A DNA stretch of 64,000 bases from Hypomyces perniciosus (Eukaryota > Ascomycota > Sordariomycetes > Hypocreales > Hypocreaceae). Below the pieces are notes generated by a model. The model searched no databases. It worked only from the letters and a program-made list of their open reading frames with translations, and was not told where the DNA came from. Shown one piece after another: positions 33,932 through 45,200 of this stretch. The stretch is from contig SPDT01000004.1 of assembly GCA_008477525.1 (NCBI GenBank), forward strand, positions 1 to 64,000, read 5' to 3'. Each line of letters starts with the position of its first letter. The first letter of the stretch is position 1. Position numbers and translations under genes: made by a program.

Positions 33932-36005
33932 CGGAGTGTATGACATACCAGGCATGGTCTCCTCAAATTGATGCACCAGCAATGACCGATTGGGCCCATT
34001 TCTCCATGATCATCATGGAGCTGATGAATTTCCATCTGCTAATGAAGAGGGAGATCAAGGTGGTGGTTTGATTGGCTCGATGGCTTACAGCCAGCTGTTC
34101 GCCAACACGCTCGAGTCCATGGCCCTGGGTGACACCGGGTCTGCGCTCGACTTTGTCCCGGATTCCTGCTTTGGGAGTTTGCCTCAGTAAAGTGCTTTCT
34201 CACTCTACTTGATCTGGGGGAGCCGTTGGGATTATTGAAGAACTTGCTGTTGCTAAAGCTGTTCAGCCTGCTGGTATAGACAAGACACAAGATCTTGATG
34301 CGCAACCCAGTCTTCCAAGCAAGAAGTTCGAATGGATATTCGATGAGGCAGAGATGCCTTCGTATGACCATGTTCAGGCTTCAAAAAACACTGGGTTATA
34401 CTATTGTCAGGAGAGATGGTGCCAGGGCAGCTTTTCACGGAAGGTGATTTTAGGTATGATACTCCATGCTTGTCAGACGTGCCTTTGCTGACTGGGTGCA
34501 GACAGAATATGAAGACGCACGTCAAGCCTGTTCAGTGTCCTTGTTGTCATCATACCGTCCTCACTGGTTTAAATATATCTTTGAGAAGAGAATATATTCA
34601 CTTTTCTGTCCTCGTAGCTAGCAAGATTTCTCCACACTAACTGATGTCTCTAACCTTGTGATTATGGCCATTACTTCCCTATGCTGTAAATGTTGATGCT
34701 TCGATTAGGCCAGAAGCTTTGTAACAAGATATCCATTTGCATGGCATACAATCCGCTTACAAGTCTACTTACTACAAGATAGGACAATAATATGAGATCC
34801 GCCTCTTCCTCCAAGTCGTCCTTCCGTATTACTCCACAATATTTACAGGTTCACAGAAACTCCTCCAGACTCTGAATCGGAGTCCTCCTCTACATCAGCA
34901 GAAGTCAACGATCTCTTACCTTTAGGGAAGCTGGAACGCATGTCGAGGGATGCTATCGATTCCGTTATGCCGGTCACAGAATCCGAATGCCAGCGAGAAG
35001 GCGAGAACCGTCGTCTGCATGACTGACTGGTCATTTGATATATATTGGAGGAGGTGTGTCATTTCCTCAGGTCTTCCCAAGTCCCCTGAGCAGGAATAAG
35101 GCTTCGTAGAATCGGCCGAGAAACCTCTTGTATGGATCAAGTCTCGGAGGGCCCACACTGTTCGGCTTATTTTGCAAATGACTGATGATAATTGCCTGGC
35201 GAACCTTGAGGTTTTTGAAGAACGCATTGCGGATTGGAATTTACTTTGAAGCAGAAGAACGAAATCCTGAACGTTTGTTTTGGGTCAAATTCGGGAAGCT
35301 TTGCTCTTTCAATTGGAGATTTATATAGTAGCTTCCCTTCAATGCTATTTGTATTCCAGGTTGAACACTTCGGAACACAAAGCTGTGGTCATCGGCTGAG
35401 CGTCCAGTTACCCCCAGCACTCAAGAATATTGCATTAACGAACATACAATCAAGTGACATACATATGACACATTCTGTTCTTCATGTTAATCGTCTTTGG
35501 TAATGCCTCATCGGGGACCGGGAAAGCCGGAGGCTACGACCGTAGGAGGCCCATCCATCTGCGGGAGGCCTACATAGAAACTCATGGCTGCCAATCTACG
35601 AAGTACGAGACGTAACTTACTTTGCAGTGCGCGCAGCACGGGGATGTCGTGCAAAAACTTAAACCGCAGACTGGGGGCTTTCTAATTGTGTAAATATATC
35701 TTATAGTGAGTTTCAACTAGTAATATTATGGCTGTTCAAAATTATCTGTAGTAAATTATGGTGTGGGTTGTCGAGTAGCTGTTGGTCAAGGTGTTGTGCT
35801 CATGAGCCTCGAAGCACTCTTGCTCTCAGGCTTCTCGCGCACCTAAAGGGGTAGTTGACACCATGCAAGCCATAACTGGTAAGAACACGTCAGCGCAGAG
35901 GAATTTATGCTTGCGGTGCTCGTACATACGTACTCCGTAAATGGACAGATGCGCTCATTTGCCTCCGTTATAGACGTTGCCTTGGGGTACAATGTGAAAT
36001 ACTCG
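33932..36005. other. No supportable gene
   Basis: Frames up to about 110 codons occur on both strands (34,039-34,371 minus, 34,922-35,227 minus, 35,234-35,503 plus) but overlap one another and show no domain. A coding relic around 34,860-35,500 is possible. Confidence 0.4.
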
Positions 36006-36007
36006 TA

Positions 36008-36251
36008 TGGCCCCTGCCAGACCGAAACAAGTGTCCGCCAGTTTAGGTTCGGAACATTGATCAGAGCACAGACCATATGTACTCATTAAGCCAGAAGTAG
36101 CTGTTTGATGGAGCAGGAACAGGGCTTACCCCCAGGCAGGCAACTTATTTTTTCCTGTTCCTGCTTTCCCACGAGGCAATTTCTGGATTCTTCATACTAC
36201 AAAGTCAGTACTGGCTATTGTAAATCATACTGATGGCACAGCGGTTATGTA
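36008..36251. mobile_element. MITE of the same family, outer copy (left part)
   Basis: It starts after TA at 36,006 with ACCGAAACAAGTGTCCGCC in the TIR. The interior CTCATTAAGCCAGAAG and TTTCCTGTTCCTGCTTTCCC matches copy 1 at 28,654-29,058. It is interrupted at a TA inside its TTATGTA sequence by a second copy (36,252-36,666). Copy 1 reads TTATGTACTTTGGGT at this place, and TATAATGGGTTAT follows the inserted copy, so the outer element probably continues there. Confidence 0.55.
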
Positions 36252-36666
36252 CAGTAACGGCCGAAACCAGTGTCCGCCATTTGTGTGTTTAGAAACTCTC
36301 TGGGCACGGACCAGACTGCTGCCTGCTGTTGCCACTACTATACAATAAAGCTTGGCGGGTTGTTCTCTAATATTAGCCTAACAAAAGCCATTTGTGGCTT
36401 TTTAATGTTATGAATTGAGATTTTGATCCTTCTTATTTTTAAAAGTCAACAACAGCAACTTTAAAATATAGCACTTCTGGATCTAAAGGTTTTTCTATTG
36501 ATAAAGAGCCTAGAGCGACTTTCGGCAGTTTCTTGCCGCTCCCCTCTATATAGCAATGGCGAATTGTTCTTATGTAATGTTAGGTAAACATGAACAGGCA
36601 CGGTTAGGCTGTGCCTGGAAACTTTCTATAGATGCAAAATGCGGACACTCATTTCGTACTCTACTG
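36252..36666. mobile_element. MITE, inner copy nested in the outer copy
   Basis: 415 bp flanked by TA (36,250-36,251 and 36,667-36,668). The left TIR is CAGTAACGGCCGAAACCAGT then GTCCGC. The right TIR read inward is CAGTAGAGTACGAAATGAGT then GTCCGC. They match at about 20 of 26 positions. There is no coding capacity. TA duplication and CAG termini fit a Tc1/mariner-mobilised non-autonomous element. It lies 380 bp upstream of the chitinase start. Confidence 0.68.
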
Positions 36667-36677
36667 TATAATGGGTT

Positions 36678-36715
36678 ATACATACATACATACATACATA
36701 CATATGTACATACAG
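36678..36715. repeat. Microsatellite (CATA)n
   Basis: About six CATA units followed by imperfect CATATGTACATACAG, just right of the inner MITE. Confidence 0.9.
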
Positions 36716-37048
36716 TATTAATAGACCAAGCGTCCATAAGACTATAAGCACCCTGCCAATTGAGAACATGCCAACTCGGAAGTCTCCAACAGACGTTATT
36801 CGGCTCTCCGAGAATATGTAGCTGACCAAGAGACAAATAGACTTGACGCATTGACTCAGGAGGCCAAAAGTCAAGAAATGAACATTGCTGTCTAAGCGGA
36901 CAAACGGATACCTCTCAGTCATTGCAGTCTAAATATGGACAATGTTTATTTTAAGTCTTTTATGCAAAAGCCAATATTTGTATATCTGCTTCTTCTATTT
37001 TCTCGCAGTTCCTTTCATAGTTGTTGGAGTTGTTTTGATGCCATCGCG

Positions 37049-38367
37049 ATGCGTTCCTCAATACTCGCCACAATGGCAGCCGCCGCCACCAGTGCCGTGG
37101 CCAAGCCTCGTCTTACCATGTATTTCGACCAGTAAGTCCAGCTTCCACCATTACTCTCATCGCAAACGAAGCATTTTCCCTAGATGAATACATATACTCA
37201 TATCTTTCCAGATGGCACACCGCGAGCTTGCCGGACAAGTCTATCACTGCTGGTGTCACCCATGTCATCACCGCGTTTGCTGACACAACTCTCTTTAACT
37301 GGGGCGGGCAGTATACTCCCTTCATGCCTCTGAGCCAAATTCGTGCAATGTTCGATGGAGGTACCAAGGTGTGCATGGCCATCGGCGGCTGGGGAGACAC
37401 GGCTGGTTTCAGCGCTGCCGCCGCAACTGAGCAGATGCGCAAGACCTACGCTAAGAATGTTGCTGCCACGCTCGACAGACTTGGATACGACTGTGTCGGT
37501 AAGCGTGGTCTCAGCCGCAACTGCGATTAGGAGGTGCAGTATGTATTGACTCATGTTCTGTACGGAGTAGATATTGACTGGGAGTATCCGGGCGGCAATG
37601 GCGACGACTATAGGTCCATCCCTAACGACAAGAAGACGAGTGAGATCGAGACCTTCCCACTCTTTTTAGCCGAGATCAAGACAGCAATTGGTGACAAGGA
37701 ACTTTCCATCGCTGTGCCTGGACGCGAGGAGGACATGATTGCCTTTACACCGTAGCAGGTGCCCAAGATTAACAAGGTTGTGGACCACGTCAATGTGAGT
37801 GCAAACGTTAGTGCCTCAAATGTGATACGATGAACTGATATACTCTAGGTTATGACTTATGACTTAATGAACCGCCGAATGAACAGGACCACCCATCACA
37901 CCTCTGTCGCCGGTTCACTCGACACCATCAACATTTATCTCAACCGCGGCATGACCGCTTGCAAGATAAGTCTCGGCTTTGCCTTTTACGCCAAATGGTT
38001 CACCACCAAGAATGGTGTCATCTGCACCACCCCCACTGACTGTGAGACTGCCGTTCTCGAAGCCCCTGGCGGTGTCGACACTGGTCTATCTGGCGCCGTC
38101 ACATTCGAAGCGGCGAACTGGGGAGGCGACCTGCTGAACGCCATCCAGAATGGACGGGAGGATAGCCAGCTGGGCGGCCAGTGGTACTGGGACTCGAATA
38201 AGAGGGTGTACTGGACTTGGGACACACCGAAGCTAATTGCGCGCAAGTTCACGGAGATTGTTGCTGCGAAAGGACTGGGTGGTGTGATGGCATGGAGCTT
38301 GGTGCAAGACAGTCATGACTGGGGTCGCTTCAAAGCTATGAAGGCCGGCGTTGCATCGCTGTCGTGA
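37049..38367 (+). pseudogene. GH18 chitinase with one in-frame stop
   Basis: Exons are 37,049-37,131, 37,212-37,498, 37,571-37,794 and 37,849-38,367, with GT-AG introns of 80, 72 and 54 bp. The start gives a signal-peptide-like N-terminus (MRSSILATMAAAATSAVA, then KPRLTMYFDQWH). Family 18 landmarks are THVITAFADT and VCMAIGGWGD (SxGG-type strand). The catalytic box DCVDIDWEYPGG fits DxxDxDxE with the acid at the last Glu, reconstituted only if the second intron ends at TAG 37,568-37,570. VMTYDLMNRR and GGVMAWSLVQDSHDW follow. The enzyme would hydrolyse chitin outside the cell or at the wall. Exon 3 has TAG at 37,753-37,755 between FTP and QVPKINK. A CAG to TAG change at a CpA site would explain it. 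Everything else is intact, so a consensus error or very recent inactivation is possible. Confidence 0.85.
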
Positions 38368-38680
38368 TTTGTATGTTTTAGATAAGAATACCCAATATTT
38401 TTGTATGTAGTTATGAAGCTATTCACCAAGTAAGGAAGTGTAGTGTTAAAAGTAGTGTGAGACTGCAAATTTGAGCGTACTTTACTGAGTATTAAAAATG
38501 CATAACGATCATACATCTCGACCAACAAATGGCGAGCCATCGGGTGTGGGTGCTGTTTGAAGTTGGGTCGCTAGAAGTTTTCGTGCAAGGCTTAGACCTG
38601 TTCAATGTGCGGGAAACCTGGGTACCACAAATAGCGCAAGGCGGCGGAACTGAACTGCCTACTCCTTGGGGTCCACACAG
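38368..38680. other. Chitinase 3' flank
   Basis: AT-rich 3' flanking sequence. No gene or clear terminator was seen. Confidence 0.4.
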
Positions 38681-39718
38681 ATCGTTCACTAGGAAGACTT
38701 AAGACAAACGATTAGGAATCATGCTTCCGCAATTCTGTTGCGCAAAGGTAATCGCGGCTTCCATGACTTTCCAGCAAAGATCGTACTTTTTATCCTGCCT
38801 CTTCATTCATAGTCGCCTGGATCTCCTGCCAGAGCATGGCAATCTCGCTTTTCTGTTTGGCATCTCCCAAAAGCGTAGCCAGGGCCTCGCCATCTACTAA
38901 GAACTGTTCTATGCCTTTTGTGCTGACTCGACGTCGGTGCACAGCGCTATGCCGAATGCTGGCAATAGAGCAAAAGTGCTCGGCAAGTGGCTTTTTGGCG
39001 CTCCTTATATCCGAGAAATCTTTCTATCCTTTCAAAAGTTCGCCGGTCCAGAGATTCAGCTCTGCTTAAACACAATCCCGTCCACGGGCCACGGCGGTAA
39101 ATGGTATTAGGTATCGTTTGCTTTTCGAAGCTGTAGTAGCTAGCTCCAAAATATGTTGTAGGCGCCAAAAAGGCTCGTGCTGAGTCTTCAAAGGTAGGTG
39201 GAAAAGACGTTGATTGGCGAGTTGGCAGCGCACTCATGTGTTCCTGTCAAATTTGCCGCTATGGCAAAATTCTAGGCCTACTGTGCTACACAATGGTAGT
39301 TCAAATGATATTATATACCTTACGCGACAGTTCTACCAAGGTGGGCCGCGTTTCGATTGAGCTTGATACAAGACAATCGCGTTTCGATATAGAGCCAATG
39401 TCAGAGACCTTTATGCAGTAGAACCGGCCATCGTAAGCATTTTGCCATCGACCTGCCCAGTAGTAACAAATCGGAATGCTCGCTCTGTCTCACCCGAACT
39501 TAGTCTTCGTCCTTACAAGGTACTAGTGATGGTAACACATCCGTTTGCTGTTCTATATTGCCTGGCCTCATTTGCGGCGCTTTTGAATTGTGTGAGCGCC
39601 CAAACTTGTATCTCATGTTGACCGACTGTACCGAGGATATCAGTTTTCATAATTTCGTATCTCAAAATTTTAGCATTATGCCTACAGAAAGCTGTAACGT
39701 CCAGCAGTCATGGGCTCG
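38681..39718. repeat. Segmental duplication, copy B, with decayed ORF
   Basis: Matches 31,704-32,815. The counterpart of the 201-codon ORF (38,836-39,237, minus) is broken: SALPTRQSTSF and LLLYCQHSA are recognisable but the frame is lost. Many differences from copy A are C to T or G to A. The alignment stops exactly where the family A LTR begins (39,719). Confidence 0.8.
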
Positions 39719-39981
39719 TGTCAGATAACAAGGACCCTTATTGTTGGATAAAGTATGGGTTGAGAGGCGGAGACTCTATTAATTGGGATGATGGGAAGAA
39801 GGAATATAATAACGCGAAGGAGAGGAACACGTCGCGTTCCTCTCCCATTATAAATTGGCGAGCTAAGGAACTATTGGAAAGGGAAGGAAAGATGTGCACA
39901 GGGAGATCAACGGTGGATTACAGGTGGCATCAACCCCTACTTCGTATTGTGACTGCTGACTATGATACACGCTACGTGACA
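39719..39981. repeat. Solo-LTR-like repeat, family A, uninterrupted copy
   Basis: 263 bp from TGTCAGATAACAAGG to CTACGTGACA, with TGTC/GACA ends. Internal landmarks are GAGGCGGAGACTCT and a hyphenated palindrome GAGGAACACGTCGCGTTCCT, then ATTATAAATTGGC (TATA-like) and GGTGGCATCAACCCCTACTT. It cuts segmental duplication copy B. The 5-bp flanks (GCTCG and CTACG) do not match well. Confidence 0.65.
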
Positions 39982-41344
39982 CTACGTTGCTGTAGTTTAC
40001 GGAACTATAGCCTGTGTAGTCTCCTTGTCTACGAAATAGTAGCTTGTTTATATTTTTGGAAAACCTTTAAAATAGCATTTCACATCCCTTTTCTGTCCCG
40101 ATGATTGACTTGTAGGCTTCCTTCTCAGCCTTGAGAAATAATCGGTGTTGTCAAGGTCAGCAATGGGATAATAAACCCAGGAAATCCAACTCATCAATCT
40201 GCAAGCCAGTCTGTGTTTGCTTTCGTCAGCTATTTTTGTGTATTTAAGCAGCAGCTTTTCCTACCTACCTTGGATCGAATTCTATCGTTTTCTAGTCATT
40301 CCATATACTCTCATACTATTGATTTATTATTGATGGGTGTTCTAGTAGCGCATGACTGCAGCGTTCATTTTCTTGAAGTGAAATAGCCTTATTAAGGCGA
40401 TCAATGGCATACTTCTGGGCAAATTATAACGTTTGGCATGGAGAAGGGCATCGGAGGGGTTGACCTTAGCAGATTCATCGACCTTGTTAAAATATGGGTA
40501 TGTGTTGGAAAACATAGTTACGTGGTCACCTTGAACACATCATGAAGATAGGGCACTTGAATTCCACTCAATTGACCATGTTCCCCCTTCTAATTTGGTT
40601 CCCTTTCAACCTTTTCATCATAACAAGAAAACAACGCGCGTTCTGTTTTATCTTTGTTCATGTTGGATAATACTGTCATGTAACCAGCCTGAACATATTA
40701 TCAAAAGGGTTGCTTGCATTCTCTCGTTCTTCTGCTAATTAGCTTCCTTCCCCGCTATCTTTACAAGAGAGGCTGCGTAAGCAATTCTTTAAATAGAATT
40801 TAACCGTGAAAGTGAAGCTGCCGACCTCGTATTGTCAATACCACGTTCCGATATTATCCGACAGTTCAGCTCTTCCGGTGAGGCTGACCTTCTTGCATAT
40901 CCAATTTCCAACACGAAGACTGATGTTATCCGAAAGCATGAGATTGAGGGGTCGTAGTTAAGGCAATTGAATCATACAGTCGACGGCTTGGGGGTTGTCG
41001 TAAATATTGATAATGAGGTTGGATAGGTCCTGACAGGCGTCGTCATGAATGACATTAGGTCTCTTATTTGACTGCCTCAAAGAAAAGAGAGCGGGGCAGA
41101 TGATACGCTAATACACATGGTATGTACTACCTAGCAGCGGATATTTTACATAGTGTCAGAGAAAATGTCAGTTAGAAGTACATAGCTTACTGTTGGCAAG
41201 ACTAGAGTTTTTCCATAAAGATAAATAGATCCATTGATTTGTACGTTCCAGTTGCAAGGGGCTTCTTTTTCCGAGTCAGTAGAGGTAAGGATGCGAGATA
41301 TAAGGTCTTTCTGTGGTGAGGGTGTGGAAGGAGGTATAGCAATA
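39982..41344. other. No supportable gene
   Basis: Short frames and AT-rich sequence. Copy B sequence does not resume after the LTR, so the downstream part was lost or rearranged. Confidence 0.45.
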
Positions 41345-41513
41345 TGTTATCTATATACCGCTCTATGTAGTATGGGCGTAATATGCCGACCGTTGGGGTG
41401 TAATAATAAAGAAATAACTTATATGAGGAAAAAGGCTGAAGTAAGAAAATCTTCCTCGCGAGAGGAAGACAACAGGATCACATTGGTCAATTCAGACTCC
41501 CGTGCATCTAGCA
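41345..41513. repeat. Solo LTR, family B, copy 1 with 5-bp target duplication CAATA
   Basis: 169 bp, starting TGTTATCTATAT and ending CCGTGCATCTAGCA. It is flanked by CAATA at 41,340-41,344 and again at 41,514-41,518. It aligns with 58,194-58,386 through GTATGGGCGTA.TATGCCG, TGAGGAAAAAGGCTGA and CTTCC.CG.GAGGAA. The ends and 5-bp duplication identify an LTR retroelement. No internal region remains. Confidence 0.78.
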
Positions 41514-41761
41514 CAATACCAACGTATTCAACTCCTCTTATAAAATTCTTCCAGGCTAGCAGCTGTGATGGCTTGTTGGCGGTGGGGTATTTCTGTGGGC
41601 CAACAGCCCGAAGCCGTTTGTGGCCATCAACACTCCCTGGGTTACGATTTGAATAAACCTCGTATCCTCTTACTTCATATATAGTACTCCGTATGGGCGG
41701 GGGAACGGCATGATCTAGCACCAGCCCGTTTGGTTATGAGGAATGGTTCGAAGGGTCGGGT

Positions 41762-41779
41762 ATCGTCATTAATGACGAT
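41762..41779. promoter_or_regulatory. Perfect 18-bp palindrome upstream of the giant gene
   Basis: ATCGTCATTAATGACGAT is its own reverse complement. It lies about 490 bp upstream of the ATG at 42,271. It could be a dimeric transcription-factor site or chance. There is no supporting evidence beyond symmetry. Confidence 0.3.
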
Positions 41780-42270
41780 TATCTGATGAATGAATGAGGT
41801 GGGTCATCAACAATAAAAACAGAGTGTTATCAAATATTTGCCATTAACACGGTTTGACGTGATGCGACTCGTACTATAGTTCGTATATCATATACACTTC
41901 ATTAATATCTTCATTCTCTATTGCTCTGACTGGTTGTAAGATATCGGAGATCTTAATTGTTATATGAGCTATGGACTACGCTCAGTTCTGCGGAGCTACG
42001 AGACATTGTCGGCCTCCCGCAGCACTGATTTAGAGGGGCATGGAAATGCCTTATTTATTATTCCTCGCTTATGTCAAGCTAACAGACAACAAACACATCT
42101 CGCCTTTTCTTCTTCTTTTTTCCCCTCGAAAAGTGCTTCGATTTGTGCTATCACAGTAATTTGTATTCCTACAGCCAGGAATTTTGAGTCTCTTCCATAT
42201 TGGATCTCGGTTCACAACGAAAGTTAGCCCTGCGTCAACAATCGTTTCCTGTCAACATTTCCTCGCTAGG
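41780..42270. other. 5' flank of the giant gene
   Basis: Contains a TC-rich tract (TTTTCTTCTTCTTTTTTCCC near 42,105-42,125), common in fungal promoters. No clear TATA box. Confidence 0.4.
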
Positions 42271-45200
42271 ATGGCCTACACATCGGACAAGACAGTGGAT
42301 GAGATAATGATTGAGTACTTTTTCCACCATATTTTTCTGCCATCGAAGCTCCCTGGCGGAGATGACCGGTCCGGTAACAAGGAGTCATGCCTGATCGATT
42401 TTGTGCTCGACTCTTTGAGCCTGTTCCTTGGTCAAGTAGACCTCCAGTGCCATGCTGTCATCAGAACTGCCGCATCGATGATGAGGAATATGCGAACGGC
42501 AAGAGAAAGCAACGGATACTTGCAAGAGGACGGCGTACGAGAGGTCTTGCAACAGATTTCTTCTTCTGGTACGTACCCCCATGCAAATATTCTTAATCTG
42601 GTCACCAGCACTAATTTAGTCATACATATCCATAGATACCTGTACCGTTGGTCCATTTCACATCACAGCTCAAAATGCAGGAGTGCTTGTTCGCAAAGCA
42701 AGCAATTCAGTAATTTTTGAGATGTTCGAATTATCCCCAACAAACCGGTCTGTTTATGCCACCAATGGGCGTTTAGTCCGTCAATTCCCTGCGATTGCCA
42801 TCGGAGTTTCCCCCGATATTTTCGCAGAAGATGTCTTCCAGACTGAACTGGCCAAGATTATTGCAAAAATGAGCCACCAGGTAGTTGAAGAGACAAAGCC
42901 CAAGGTCAAGAAGGCCAGGCAAGATCATGATGAGGACCGGGACACGACCAACCCACGCATCGTTACTGAGCTTTTGACCTGCTTCCTTCGTGGTGTTGGC
43001 AACCAGGTTGATGTCGCTGGAGTCCAGAAGAATACTCGCGAGGAAGTAATGTGGAAGCAGAGTAAGCTTCCCTGGCGACGATCTGCCCTGTGGCTTTTCG
43101 TCCGTATCTCCTTGCAGCTTCTCATGGACTGTGTCTTTTCTAGAGAGGTCTATAAATCTTTTATGATATTCCTCCTGGCTCGGGTACTCGAAGTTGCGAG
43201 CCAGCGGTCTACTCCCAGCGATGTTCTCCAAACAATGGCGATCAAAATTTCTCGGCGACTGTTGAAGTTGACAAATCCAACCCCTGGGACATGGCTGGAA
43301 ATCGTCCAAGGGATCATGTCAAGAACATCCGGCCTCCTGGACCAGCGGTGGCGACAGATTTGCAAGCAGACAGAGAACCAACTTGATTTAGCGTCCCTCT
43401 CCAAGCTTAACATGTCCGACGATATACACATCTCTCTTCCGGAAATGGAAAATACTGTCCTATCCATATCCCGACGTGGTAGGACAGGTCAATTATCATC
43501 CTTTTCTCCAAAATCATACGTCGAGCCCTTTGACGCGGAGCATCTTCCTTCTGAGCCGTTCAAGATCAAACAAGACACTCCCTTTCGCCTTGCCATGATC
43601 GAGTCATGGGTGGCCACTCATCTTGATGACTGGATTAGAAATCACCTCGAGGACGAATCAACCTGTCTTAACTTGTGCAGTCTGATGAAGAAATATCATG
43701 CAGCAGGGAAATCTTGGTATGCTGATCGTCCTGAAGGTGGATCAAGAATGCTTCTTGTTATCCTAGAGCTCTGGATTGCTGTTGATAAAGCAGCCATTCA
43801 TGCTATTCCATTGTTGCAGGACTATGAGACTGAGATCCCCATTCAGGTCTACCAGGCACTACTACTTGGCTTTCGAGGAGACATGGAAAGACTTCACCGT
43901 GCGGAAACATATCTCACAGAGCGGCAAAATTACTCAAAGTCAAAGCACACACCGTCTATCTTTCGTTCTTACGGCGAATTGCAATCTTTTCCAGTGCAGT
44001 ACTTTTCACGATCATCTGCACATCACCAGTTGATGGATGAGATTAAACGGTGGGCCTTGAAAAAGAGGCAAGCAAAGCGTGAAGAGTTTCGGCAACTCGA
44101 GCAAGAGTATGACAGGTTGATGCGACTTCATGCTGAGAGTACTTGCCAGTATCTTGAGCAGGAGCAGGACGGGATAAAATACAGGGTGCACTCTTACAAT
44201 TGTAGCCACTGCTCGTGGAAGACACAAGCTGCCAATTTGTCAATTGACGTTCATGAATGGCCATTATCTAACGATGCATTCGAGGCACAGACGACAGTTT
44301 TTGAACTAGACCTCCCCATTATCTTTGGTTTGTGGCGGGATACAACGCTGTATGTTATCGACGATGTGCTTCAAAGCAAACCACTGTCACAAGAATCTCC
44401 AGAATCATTCCATCCGTTACGATCCTACCATGGGCTTCGACAATTCTTCCGGTCGGATGGGACATTGCGCGTTCATCTTTTGTCTAGCGCGAAGCCTCAC
44501 ACTGCCACCCATCGACGAAGTAGAGCCATCAGCCACAGCTCCGAGTCAGATGTTTGTGTCAATAACGGTCTTCGTTTCCGTTATTTTGATGACGCACGGC
44601 AATTATTCCTCCACGGTTTCACCCCTTCCACTTTTTCCTCAGATCTTTGCACATTCAAGTTACCAGTGCGTTCGAAGGCATTGAGACGTTTCCTCGTTCG
44701 TGACCACACACAACCAGCTGGTGAAACCCCCAACCAAGTGATAGCGAGCCAGGCTGCGAGCCCAGAACACATGTCGTTGGGCGAGTACAAGGCCTTGGCA
44801 ACGATGCCATTCGGGTATCGTATACAATGGATGAGCGTGCTTACGCAGCTCGCAATGCCGGATATAGATTTCAATAAAGTCGAAACGGCCATTTTTCTCC
44901 TTCAGCTGAGCCTCCAAGCTGGTCCAAACTTTTCAGGAAAAATCGAAAGATGTACACACACCCGAGTATCTGACGCCAAGTTTGGTCTCAAAATGCTTGA
45001 CTGTCTGCGGGGGTGTATCTTGCGCATCAGAGCGAACTGGGAGTCACACAATGCTCTATGGATTTTCACATTTCTCGCAGCCCGCCTTCTGTCAATTGTG
45101 GACAAGGATCTTAGACACCTGTTCCTCGAGTTCCTCAAACAATGCAGGGAAATCTCTTACCAATGGTCTAACAAGCTGCGCGCAAGGGCTCAAGGGATAA

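Noticed and set aside
42773..43309. 178-codon minus-strand frame inside the giant gene
   Set aside because: Antisense shadow of a strongly coding plus strand. Other opposite frames at 44-50 kb likewise.
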